Shown one piece after another: positions 13,456-20,111 of a stretch of DNA of 20,111 nt. The stretch spans positions 1 through 20,111 of the forward strand of contig URNK01000008.1 of assembly GCA_900549195.1 (NCBI GenBank), in the 5' to 3' direction. The notes under the pieces are model-generated. The model ran no database searches, was not told where the DNA came from, and saw nothing but the letters and a program-made list of their open reading frames with translations. Source of the stretch: an uncultured Collinsella sp. Its GTDB lineage: Bacteria; Actinomycetota; Coriobacteriia; Coriobacteriales; Coriobacteriaceae. Within the stretch, counting starts at the first letter, position 1; each line of letters starts with the position of its first letter. A program made the translations under genes and the position numbers.

Positions 13456-14850
13456 ATGACCCAGGAGACGGTTACGAACGGCACTGAAGCCCTGTTCACT
13501 CGCGAAGGCATGCCGCCCGTTAAGGAAATGATCCCGTGTGCCCTTCAGCATGTACTGGCATCGTTTGCCGGCATCATTACCCCGGCGGTCATCATGGCCG
13601 GCGTCTACGGCTTTAATAGCCAGCAGAGCACCGACATCATTCAGGTTGCACTCATTCTTTCGGCGATCGACACGGCCCTTCAGGCCTTCGCTCCCTTCCG
13701 TCGCATTGGCGGCGGCCTGCCCATCGTCATGGGCGTTTCGTTCGCGTTCCTGCCGGCCCTTCAGGCCATGGGCGCCTCGGGCTTTAGTTTTGGCGCGCTG
13801 CTGGGCGGCGAGATCGTTGGCGGTGCCGTCGCGGTCCTCTTTGGTCTGGCCTACAGCAAGATTAAGTGGCTGTTCCCGCCCGTCGTGACCGGCACGGTCA
13901 TCTTCTCCATTGGCGTCTCTCTCTATCCCACGGCCGTCAAATACATGGCCGGTGGCATGGGCACGCCGTTGTGGGGCACCCCGCAGGCATGGTGCGTCGC
14001 TCTTATCACCTTCGCCGTCGTCTTCGCGCTCGCCAACTTTGGAAAGGGCACGCTCAAGCTGGGATCCGTGTTCTTTGGCATGATCGTTGGCATGATCGTT
14101 TCGATCCCCTTTGGCATGATCGACTTCTCCAGCGTCGCCACCGCTCAGGTCTTCGCTCTTCCCAAGCTCATGCCCTACGCGCTCGAGTTTGATCCCGAGG
14201 TCTGCATTACCCTCGCCGTCGTGTTCCCCATGGTTGCCATCCAGGTTATCGGTGACGTCTCCGCCGCCTGCCTGGGCTCCATCGACCGTATGCCCACCGA
14301 GCGCGAGCTCTCTGGCGCTATCGTGTCCCAGGGCCTCACTTCTATGGTCGGCGGCCTGCTGGGCGGTCTTCCCACCAGCGCCCTTGGCCAGAACGTGGGC
14401 ATCATCTGCTCCAACAAGGTCGTCAACAAGTGGGTCTTTGTGATCATCGCGGCCGTCTTTGCCATCGCCGGTCTGTTCCCGCAGCTCTCTGCCGTGCTCT
14501 CCGCCATCCCGCAGCCTGTTATCGGCGGCGCGACCGTCGGCGTCTTTGGCACCATCACCATGAACGGTGTGCGCATGTTCACCCGCGAGGGCCTCACGCA
14601 GCGCACCACCACCATCGTCGGCACCTCCGTTGTCTTTGGCTTGGGTATCTGGATGGCCAGCGGTTGCCTTGCCGGCGAGGGCATGCCCACCTGGGTGTCC
14701 ACCGTCATCGGCTCCAACGCCGTAACCCCCACCGCCATCATGGCCATCGTGCTCAACCTGATCCTTCCGCAGACGCCGGTCGTGGCTCAGCACATCGATG
14801 CCGCCAAGGATGCCGCTGTGAATCTGGTCCTGCCCGAGAGCAAGAAGTAA
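13456..14850 (+). CDS. NCS2 family purine/uric acid-type permease with altered binding-site residues
   Basis: This 464-residue membrane protein belongs to the NCS2 (UraA/XanQ/UacT) nucleobase transporters, which have about 14 membrane segments in two inverted repeats. ALQHVLASFAGII in TM1 has the conserved QH (His32). ALGQNVGII holds the TM10 signature QN (Gln312, Asn313), in the QNVG form seen in uric-acid carriers. The TM8 glutamate (XanQ Glu272) appears as Gln263 in QVIGD, and the TM9 aspartate (XanQ Asp304) as Gln292 in SQG. The frame is open to an ATG at 13369, but that lies before the predicted transcription start; the ATG at 13456 gives a normal N-terminus. It leads the ssnA-ygfK module, so a purine or its derivative is the likely substrate. 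Confidence 0.9.
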   Translation: MTQETVTNGTEALFTREGMPPVKEMIPCALQHVLASFAGIITPAVIMAGVYGFNSQQSTDIIQVALILSAIDTALQAFAPFRRIGGGLPIVMGVSFAFLPALQAMGASGFSFGALLGGEIVGGAVAVLFGLAYSKIKWLFPPVVTGTVIFSIGVSLYPTAVKYMAGGMGTPLWGTPQAWCVALITFAVVFALANFGKGTLKLGSVFFGMIVGMIVSIPFGMIDFSSVATAQVFALPKLMPYALEFDPEVCITLAVVFPMVAIQVIGDVSAACLGSIDRMPTERELSGAIVSQGLTSMVGGLLGGLPTSALGQNVGIICSNKVVNKWVFVIIAAVFAIAGLFPQLSAVLSAIPQPVIGGATVGVFGTITMNGVRMFTREGLTQRTTTIVGTSVVFGLGIWMASGCLAGEGMPTWVSTVIGSNAVTPTAIMAIVLNLILPQTPVVAQHIDAAKDAAVNLVLPESKK

Positions 14851-14867
14851 CCAATTCGGTGCTATTC

Positions 14868-14939
14868 GCCGGCGGACGCATCGCCTCGTCCGCCGGCGCC
14901 ATGCGGCGCCAAGCCGCACTTCAAAGGGCTCGTCCCTTT
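14868..14939. repeat. Serial GC-rich hairpins between the permease gene and ssnA
   Basis: GCCGGCGGACG (14868-14878) pairs perfectly with CGTCCGCCGGC (14887-14897) around an 8-nt loop CATCGCCT. It is followed by GGCGCC/GGCGCC (14895-14900/14905-14910), the alternative GCGGC/GCCGC (14903-14907/14913-14917) and AAAGGG/CCCTTT (14923-14928/14934-14939). No T-tract follows, so read-through into ssnA is likely. The first hairpin resembles one at 16418-16451 in arm end and loop. Confidence 0.75.
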
Positions 14940-15046
14940 GGTGAAGCGTTGACGGGAGAGGGCCCGTTTCCGGTGTAGGCCGGCGCTTCGCACTTCCGCC
15001 ATGTCAGAGGTGTCAAACCCCGCCCCTGATGTTGAAGGGAGCATTT

Positions 15047-16402
15047 ATGCTTCTGGTCGCTAACGGTTCCGTCTTTACCCGCAACGCTCAGACTCCGTTC
15101 ATTCCCAACGGTGCGGTCGCCATTGACGGAGATACGATCGTCGAAGTGGGCCCCGAGCGCGAGCTCAAGGCCAAGTACCCGGATGCCGAGTACGTCGACG
15201 CCCAGGGCAACCTCATCATGCCCGGACTTATCAACTGCCACACCCACATCTACTCGGGTCTGGCCCGCGGCCTTGCCATTAAGGGCTGCAACCCCACCAA
15301 CTTCCTGGAGAATCTTGAGCAGCAGTGGTGGAAGATCGACGACAACCTGACGCTCGACGGCACCAAGGCCAGCGCCTATGCCACGATTCTGGATTCCATC
15401 CGCGACGGCGTCACCACGATCTTCGATCACCATGCGAGCTTTTGCGAGATTCCGGGCAGCCTCTTTACCATTAAGGACGCCGCTCAGGAGCTGGGCATGC
15501 GTTCGTGCCTGTGCTACGAGGTCTCCGACCGCCGCGGTCAGGAAAAATGCGACCAGGCCATTGCCGAGAACGCCGAGTTTGCCCAGTGGGCCGCCAAGGA
15601 GCGTCGCGATAACGACAACCACATGATCGCCGCCATGTTTGGCGGTCACGCCACCTTTACGCTTTCGGACGAGACCATGGACAAGATGGCCGAGGCCAAC
15701 AACGGCCTGACCGGTTTCCACATCCATGTGTGCGAGGGCATGAATGACGTGTGGGACTCCCGCCTCAACCGCGGCGGCATCAGCCCCGTCGAGCGCCTGC
15801 TGCAGCACAACCTGCTCGGTCCCGACACCATGCTCGGCCACTGCATCCACGTGACACCTGCCGAGATGGACATCGTCAAGGAGTCCGGCACCTGGCTCGT
15901 CAACAACCCCGAATCCAATATGGGCAACGCCGTGGGCTGTGCCCCCGTGCTCGAGTTCTTCCGCCGCGGCATTCCCGTGTGCATGGGCACCGACGCCTAC
16001 ACTCACGATATGCTCGAGAGCCTCAAGGTCTTCCTGATCATTCAGCGTCACAACGCCGCTATGCCCAACGTGGGCTGGTGCGAGGCCATGACCATGCTGT
16101 TCGAGAACAATGCCAAGATGGCGAGCAAGTACTTCGATCGCAAGCTTGGTGTGCTCGAGGCCGGCGCTGCCGCCGACGTCATCGTTATGGACTACAAGCC
16201 TTTTACGCCGTTGAGCGAGGAGAACATCGACGGCCACATGCTCTTTGGCATGATGGGCAAAAACTGCCGCACCACCATCATCAACGGCCGCGTCCTGTAC
16301 AAGGATCGCGAGTTCGTTGGCATTGATGAGGACAAGATCAACGCGTGGACCATGGCCGAGTCCAAGAAGCTCTGGAGCACGCTCAACGATCGCGCCTACT
16401 AA
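15047..16402 (+). CDS. ssnA: SsnA-type amidohydrolase (putative aminohydrolase of purine catabolism)
   Basis: This 451-residue protein belongs to the metal-dependent amidohydrolase superfamily and matches SsnA, whose gene neighbours ygfK and xdhD in E. coli. The metal-binding HTH motif lies in MPGLINCHTHIYSGLARGL near residues 61-79. Further ligand regions are GFHIHVCEG, MLGHCIHV and the MGTDAYTHDM segment carrying the conserved aspartate. Superfamily relatives deaminate guanine, cytosine or adenosine. The exact SsnA reaction is not established by sequence; a hydrolytic step on a purine intermediate is the usual proposal. The frame opens at 15029, but the ATG at 15047 is preferred because GAAGGGA lies 6 bases upstream of it. 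It lies between the permease gene and ygfK in one direction. Confidence 0.92.
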   Translation: MLLVANGSVFTRNAQTPFIPNGAVAIDGDTIVEVGPERELKAKYPDAEYVDAQGNLIMPGLINCHTHIYSGLARGLAIKGCNPTNFLENLEQQWWKIDDNLTLDGTKASAYATILDSIRDGVTTIFDHHASFCEIPGSLFTIKDAAQELGMRSCLCYEVSDRRGQEKCDQAIAENAEFAQWAAKERRDNDNHMIAAMFGGHATFTLSDETMDKMAEANNGLTGFHIHVCEGMNDVWDSRLNRGGISPVERLLQHNLLGPDTMLGHCIHVTPAEMDIVKESGTWLVNNPESNMGNAVGCAPVLEFFRRGIPVCMGTDAYTHDMLESLKVFLIIQRHNAAMPNVGWCEAMTMLFENNAKMASKYFDRKLGVLEAGAAADVIVMDYKPFTPLSEENIDGHMLFGMMGKNCRTTIINGRVLYKDREFVGIDEDKINAWTMAESKKLWSTLNDRAY

Positions 16403-16417
16403 TTACAAGTAGATTCG

Positions 16418-16476
16418 CGCGCGTCGGATGTTTCGCCGCATCCGACGCGCGTATAGGCGACCTCCGCGGGGTCGCC
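16418..16476. repeat. Serial GC-rich hairpins between ssnA and ygfK
   Basis: CGCGCGTCGGATG (16418-16430) pairs perfectly over 13 bp with CATCCGACGCGCG (16439-16451) around the 8-nt loop TTTCGCCG. GGCGACC (16456-16462) then pairs with GGTCGCC (16470-16476). More inverted repeats continue to about 16531. No T-tract follows. The first stem-loop shares its inner arm pattern (CGGAyG/CrTCCG) and TCGCC loop core with the hairpin at 14868-14897. Confidence 0.75.
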
Positions 16477-16550
16477 GGCGCTGTGCTAGCGCTACACCGT
16501 ATTTGCGCCCGCCGCGCGGTCTCGCCGGGCGTTACAGAGAGGAGCTCACT

Positions 16551-19550
16551 ATGAGCGACATCATGAGGCCGATCCCGTTTTCGCAGCTGATGAACTGGAT
16601 CATCGAGGAGCACAAGACTCAGGGCGCCGTCTTTGGCGTGCGCAAGATGGTCACGACCAACCAGGAGGGCGCGCTTCCCATTTTTGACGAGCGCATCGAG
16701 ACTCCGTTTGGCCCGGCCGCCGGCCCCAACACGCAGCTTGCCCAGAACATCGTGGCATCCTACGTGGCCGGTTCCCGCTTCTTTGAGCTCAAGACCGTTC
16801 AGGTTATGGACGGCGAGGAGCTCTCCAAGTGTGTGAACAAGCCCTGCATCGTGGCGCAGGACGAGTGCTACAACTGCGAGTGGTCGACCGAGCTCGAGGT
16901 TCCGCAGGCCTTTGCCGAGTACGTGAAGGCATGGTTTGCCTGCCACCTCATCGCTCGCGAGTACGGCCTGGGCAGCCCGGACGGCTTTGTCTTCAACATG
17001 TCCGTGGGCTATGACCTCGAGGGCATCAAGAGCCCCAAGGTCGACGCCTACATCGAGGGCATGAAGGACGCCAGCGGCTCCGAGGTTTGGAATGAGTGCC
17101 GCACGTGGGCGCTCGCTAACCTGGACAAGTTTGAGCATGTTGACGCCGCGTTTGTCGAGTCCATCCCGGCGCGCGTCTCCAACTCCATCACCGAGTCTAC
17201 CCTGCACGGCTGCCCGCCGGCCGAGATCGAGCGCATCGCGACCTATCTCATCACCGAGAAGGGCCTCAACACCTACATCAAGTGCAACCCCACGCTGCTG
17301 GGCTATGAGTTTGCACGTCAGCGCCTCAACGAGCTGGGCTTTGACTACATCGTCTTCGATGACACGCACTTCCGCGAGGACCTGCAGTGGGCCGATGCCG
17401 TGCCCATGTTCGAGCGCCTGATTGCCCTGTGCGCCGAGCGCGGCCTGGAGTTCGGCGTCAAGCTGACCAACACGTTCCCCGTCGACGTGACGAGAAACGA
17501 GCTGCCCTCCACCGAGATGTACATGTCCGGCCGTTCGCTGTTCTCGCTGACCATCGAGGCCGCCCGCCGCATTACCGAGCAGTTCGATGGCAAACTGCGC
17601 ATCAGCTACTCCGGCGGTGCCACGGTCTACAACATCCGCGCCCTGTACGATGCCGGCATTTGGCCCGTTACCCTGGCGACCGACGTGCTCAAGCCCGGTG
17701 GCTACGAGCGCTTTAGCCAGATGGCCGGCGAGTTTACCGACCTGGATGGCAAGCCGTTCGCGGGCGTCTCGCTCGAGGCCGTGACCGCAATCCAGACCGA
17801 CTCGCTCACCAACCCGCTCTACAAGAAGCCGCTGCGCCCGCTGCCCGACCGCAAGGTCGCCGGCAAGAGCCCGCTTTCCGACTGCTTTACCACGCCGTGC
17901 CGCACGAGCTGCCCCATCCAGCAGGATATTCCCGCCTATCTGGCGGCTGTTGACGAGGGCCGCTACGAGGACGCGCTCAACATCATCATCGAGCGCAACG
18001 CCCTGCCGTTCATTACCGGCACCATCTGCCCGCATCCCTGCGGCCGTGCCTGCGAGCGTGCGTTCTACGAGCCCGAGGGCGCCCAGATCCGCGCCAGCAA
18101 GCTCAAGGCCGCCCGCGAGGCCATGACCGCCGTGCTGCCCAAGCTACGCGCCCAGGCCATCGCAAACGACGGCGAGCGCAACGTTGCCGTTATCGGCGGC
18201 GGCCCGGCCGGCCTGGCGACGGCGTTCTTCCTGACGCGCGCCGGCGTGCCCGTCACCATCTTTGAGGCTCGCGATTCGCTCGGCGGCGTGGTCCGTCACG
18301 TGATTCCTGAGTTCCGCATTGCGAGCGACGATATCTCCCACGACGCAGAGCTCTGCCTGGCCTTTGGCGCCAAGGTGCAGCTCAACGCCCGCGTGGAGTC
18401 CATCGACGAGCTCAAGGCCCAGGGCTTCACCGACGTGGTCGTGGCCACTGGTGCCTGGATGCCCGGTTCCGCCGGCCTGGGCGAGGGCGCCGAGCTCGAC
18501 GTGCTGGAGTTCCTCGAGGCCGCCAAGAGGGGCGAGAAGCTCGAGCTGGGCGAGGACGTCGTAGTCATTGGCGCCGGCAACACCGCCATGGACGCGGCCC
18601 GCGTGGCTAAGCGCCTGGCTGGTGTGAAGAACGTGCGCCTGGTGTATCGCCGCACCAAGAAGCAGATGCCCGCCGACGAGGAAGAGCTCGATCTTGCTCT
18701 TGCCGACGGCGTTGAGTTCTGCGAGCTGCTGGCGCCCAAGGCACTCAACGGCGCCGTGCTGACCTGCGATGTTATGGAGCTCGGCGAGCCGGATGCAAGC
18801 GGCCGTCGCAGCCCCGTCGCCACGGGCGAGACCGTGGAACTTCCCGCCACCACGGTGATCTGCGCCGTGGGCGAGGGCATCGACGCCAGCCTGTACGATG
18901 CCGCGGGCGTCGAGCACGACCGTCGCGGTCGCCTTGCCGCCACTTCCACCGGTGTCGAGGGCGTCTGGGCTGCGGGCGACTGCCGTCGCGGTCCTGCCAC
19001 CGTGGTTGAGGCTATTGCCGACGCCGCCGAGGTCGCCCGTGCCATCGCCGGCGTGGACTTTAACAAGTACGCCGATTGCAACGAGCAGGCTGGCCGCGAG
19101 GGCACCTGCTACGAGCGCAAGGGGTCGCTGTGCCGCGACAAGCGCAACTGCACCAAGACCCGCTGCCTGGGCTGCGGCTCGGTGTGCGAGGTCTGCTGCG
19201 ACGTGTGCCCCAACCGCGCCAACGTGGCCGTTAAGGTGCCGGGCCTGGCCAAGCATCAGGTCGTCCACGTCGACGGTATGTGCAACGAGTGCGGCAACTG
19301 CGCCGTGTTCTGCCCCTACCAGGAGGGCCGTCCCTACAAGGACAAGCTCACCCTGTTCTGGAGCGATCAGGACATGGAGAACTCCGAGAACGAGGGCTTC
19401 CTGGCCGTGGACGAGGACCACTTTAAGGTCCGCGTCGCCGGCACGGTCCGCACCGTCTCGGTCGATGCCGTCAACACCGGTCTGCCCGAGGCCGTCCGCC
19501 TGACCATCAGGGCCGTGCGCGACAACTATTCGTACCTTCTTAAGAAATAG
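16551..19550 (+). CDS. ygfK: YgfK-type iron-sulfur flavoprotein (putative selenate reductase subunit)
   Basis: This 999-residue protein matches E. coli YgfK (1032 residues). The N-terminal part (about 1-430), starting MSDIMRPIPFSQL, is a dihydroorotate-dehydrogenase-like barrel with the family motifs PAAGPNTQLAQN, HGCPPAEIE and KCNPTLLGYEF. A GltD-like middle begins with CRTSCPIQQDIP and CPHPCGRAC near 449-505, a cysteine-rich Fe-S segment. It continues with the FAD motif GGGPAG near 547 and a second dinucleotide motif GAGNTAMDA near 673. The C-terminus (about 866-925) holds ferredoxin-type cysteines, including CNECGNCAVFCP. It should transfer electrons between NAD(P)H, flavin and Fe-S partners; selenate reduction is only a historical label. 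The ATG follows GAGAGGAG. An Fe-S protein gene follows after 11 bp. Confidence 0.95.
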   Translation: MSDIMRPIPFSQLMNWIIEEHKTQGAVFGVRKMVTTNQEGALPIFDERIETPFGPAAGPNTQLAQNIVASYVAGSRFFELKTVQVMDGEELSKCVNKPCIVAQDECYNCEWSTELEVPQAFAEYVKAWFACHLIAREYGLGSPDGFVFNMSVGYDLEGIKSPKVDAYIEGMKDASGSEVWNECRTWALANLDKFEHVDAAFVESIPARVSNSITESTLHGCPPAEIERIATYLITEKGLNTYIKCNPTLLGYEFARQRLNELGFDYIVFDDTHFREDLQWADAVPMFERLIALCAERGLEFGVKLTNTFPVDVTRNELPSTEMYMSGRSLFSLTIEAARRITEQFDGKLRISYSGGATVYNIRALYDAGIWPVTLATDVLKPGGYERFSQMAGEFTDLDGKPFAGVSLEAVTAIQTDSLTNPLYKKPLRPLPDRKVAGKSPLSDCFTTPCRTSCPIQQDIPAYLAAVDEGRYEDALNIIIERNALPFITGTICPHPCGRACERAFYEPEGAQIRASKLKAAREAMTAVLPKLRAQAIANDGERNVAVIGGGPAGLATAFFLTRAGVPVTIFEARDSLGGVVRHVIPEFRIASDDISHDAELCLAFGAKVQLNARVESIDELKAQGFTDVVVATGAWMPGSAGLGEGAELDVLEFLEAAKRGEKLELGEDVVVIGAGNTAMDAARVAKRLAGVKNVRLVYRRTKKQMPADEEELDLALADGVEFCELLAPKALNGAVLTCDVMELGEPDASGRRSPVATGETVELPATTVICAVGEGIDASLYDAAGVEHDRRGRLAATSTGVEGVWAAGDCRRGPATVVEAIADAAEVARAIAGVDFNKYADCNEQAGREGTCYERKGSLCRDKRNCTKTRCLGCGSVCEVCCDVCPNRANVAVKVPGLAKHQVVHVDGMCNECGNCAVFCPYQEGRPYKDKLTLFWSDQDMENSENEGFLAVDEDHFKVRVAGTVRTVSVDAVNTGLPEAVRLTIRAVRDNYSYLLKK

Positions 19551-19561
19551 GCGAGTCTCTT

Positions 19562-20041
19562 ATGGCCAAATCCATTCAACATCACGTGGCCTACGTTGCC
19601 TGCGGAAGCGGCTGTGCTTCCGCAGGCGGCGACGCCCGCTGCAGCGAAGGCTGCATTGGCTGTGGCGCTTGCGTTACGGCCTGCCCCCACGGTGCCATCG
19701 CGCTGGTCGACGGCGTCGCCCGTGTGGACCGCTCCAAGTGCACGGGCTGTGGCCTGTGCGGCATGGCGTGCCCGCAGCGCGTGATTGCCTTCGTTCCCGG
19801 CTACCAGAACATCCTGGTGCGCTGCAACAACACCGATAAGGGCGCCATTGCCCGCAAGATCTGCGACACGAGCTGCATCGGTTGCGGCATGTGCGCCAAA
19901 AAGTGCCCCGCCGGCGCTATCCGCATCGAGGACAACTGCGCCCATATCGACGGCGCGGACTGCCTGTCGTGTGGCATGTGCGCCGTCGTCTGCCCGCATG
20001 GCGCTATCCACGACCGCACCGGCATCGCCGCCGGCGTGTAG
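19562..20041 (+). CDS. Soluble RnfB-like protein with four [4Fe-4S] ferredoxin motifs
   Basis: This 159-residue protein has four CxxCxxCxxxCP motifs: Cys31-34-37-41, Cys60-63-66-70, Cys105-108-111-115 and Cys134-137-140-144, so up to four [4Fe-4S] clusters. The segment VRCNNTDKGAIARKICDTSCIGC (residues 86-108) closely follows the C-terminal half of RnfB, the ferredoxin-binding subunit of the Rnf complex. It has no membrane helix, and additional cysteines (14, 18, 27) lie near the N-terminus. It is probably a cytoplasmic electron carrier serving YgfK and a hydroxylase. The ATG at 19562 is 11 bp after the ygfK stop with only a weak ribosome-binding site, suggesting coupling to ygfK. Confidence 0.88.
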   Translation: MAKSIQHHVAYVACGSGCASAGGDARCSEGCIGCGACVTACPHGAIALVDGVARVDRSKCTGCGLCGMACPQRVIAFVPGYQNILVRCNNTDKGAIARKICDTSCIGCGMCAKKCPAGAIRIEDNCAHIDGADCLSCGMCAVVCPHGAIHDRTGIAAGV

Positions 20042-20053
20042 AAGGGAATCACC

Positions 20054-20065
20054 ATGGCACAGGAA
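20054..20065 (+). CDS. Start of a further gene, cut off by the contig end
   Basis: ATG at 20054 follows GAAGGGA at 20041-20047 with good spacing, and only four codons (M-A-Q-E) precede the adapter. The product cannot be identified. In related loci the neighbours of ygfK and ssnA include molybdenum-hydroxylase subunits (XdhA/B/C, XdhD, YgfM), so one of these is a reasonable expectation and no more. Confidence 0.55.
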
Positions 20066-20111
20066 CTGTCTCTTATACACATCTGACGCTGCCGACGACT
20101 CCTTACGTGTA
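20066..20111 (-). other. Nextera adapter with i5 index (sequencing artefact)
   Basis: CTGTCTCTTATACACATCT at 20066-20084 is the reverse complement of the Tn5 mosaic end. It is followed by GACGCTGCCGACGA, completing the Read 1 adapter. The next eight bases, CTCCTTAC, are the reverse complement of GTAAGGAG, which I recall as Nextera index S505/N505, and GTGTA begins the P5 flow-cell sequence. The genomic insert ends at 20065. Confidence 0.98.

Noticed and set aside
16383..18035. Long minus-strand open frame of 550 codons opposite ygfK and the gap before it
   Set aside because: It mirrors the codon bias of a GC-rich real gene; its translation is low-complexity (Leu/Gly/Val/Asp/His-rich), matches no family I know, and has no ribosome-binding site. 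Similar antisense frames at 558-1616, 13417-14919, 14921-16237 and 18144-19421 were dropped for the same reason.

Overview
The window looks like a contig from a high-GC actinobacterial gut anaerobe of the class Coriobacteriia, most likely Collinsella. That assignment rests on the GC-rich coding sequence, the ribosomal-protein sequences, the anaerobic purine genes and the style of the dispersed intergenic hairpins; no database search was possible. Both ends are sequencing artefacts. Bases 1-25 and 20066-20111 are Nextera transposon adapter, so the biological insert is 26-20065 and the first and last genes are cut there.

Layout. (1) 26-5712, + strand: the S10 ribosomal-protein operon running into the start of the spc operon, in the order rplC (partial), rplD, rplW, rplB, rpsS, rplV, rpsC, rplP, rpmC, rpsQ, rplN, rplX. 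Two gaps inside this otherwise compact run, before rplB and before rplN, carry strong potential RNA structure. The run ends at an intrinsic terminator right after rplX; rplE, rpsN, rpsH and the rest of the usual spc operon do not follow. (2) 5713-7966: a 424-bp gap with palindromic repeats, then a two-gene unit encoding a Gfo/Idh/MocA-type oxidoreductase and a DeoR-family regulator. (3) 7967-8396: a repeat island with a strong hairpin and three tandem inverted-repeat units of about 80 bp, flanked by two copies of another hairpin. (4) 8397-11567, - strand: an RluA-type pseudouridine synthase and a large U32-family (RlhA/YhbU-like) protein. (5) 11946-13104: ridA and, convergent to it, a YheO/DauR-type PAS-HTH regulator. 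(6) 13456-20065, + strand: an anaerobic purine-catabolism module consisting of an NCS2 purine-type permease, the amidohydrolase SsnA, the iron-sulfur flavoprotein YgfK, a soluble protein with four [4Fe-4S] motifs, and the first four codons of another gene.

How the genes work together. Region 6 matches the ygfK-ssnA part of the E. coli xdh/yge/ygf locus and related selenium/molybdenum-hydroxylase loci of gut anaerobes. The permease would import a purine or related ring compound, SsnA would act on it hydrolytically, and YgfK plus the ferredoxin-like protein would move electrons to or from a hydroxylase probably encoded just beyond the contig end. The divergent PAS-HTH regulator is the obvious candidate controller. 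RidA could clear 2-aminoacrylate if the pathway includes a diaminopropionate ammonia-lyase, as the E. coli locus does.

The observations most worth a second look are the two structured leaders inside the ribosomal operon, the break of the spc operon after rplX, the NCS2 permease in which the two acidic binding-site residues both appear to be glutamine, and the tandem hairpin island with an invariant 25-nt spacer.
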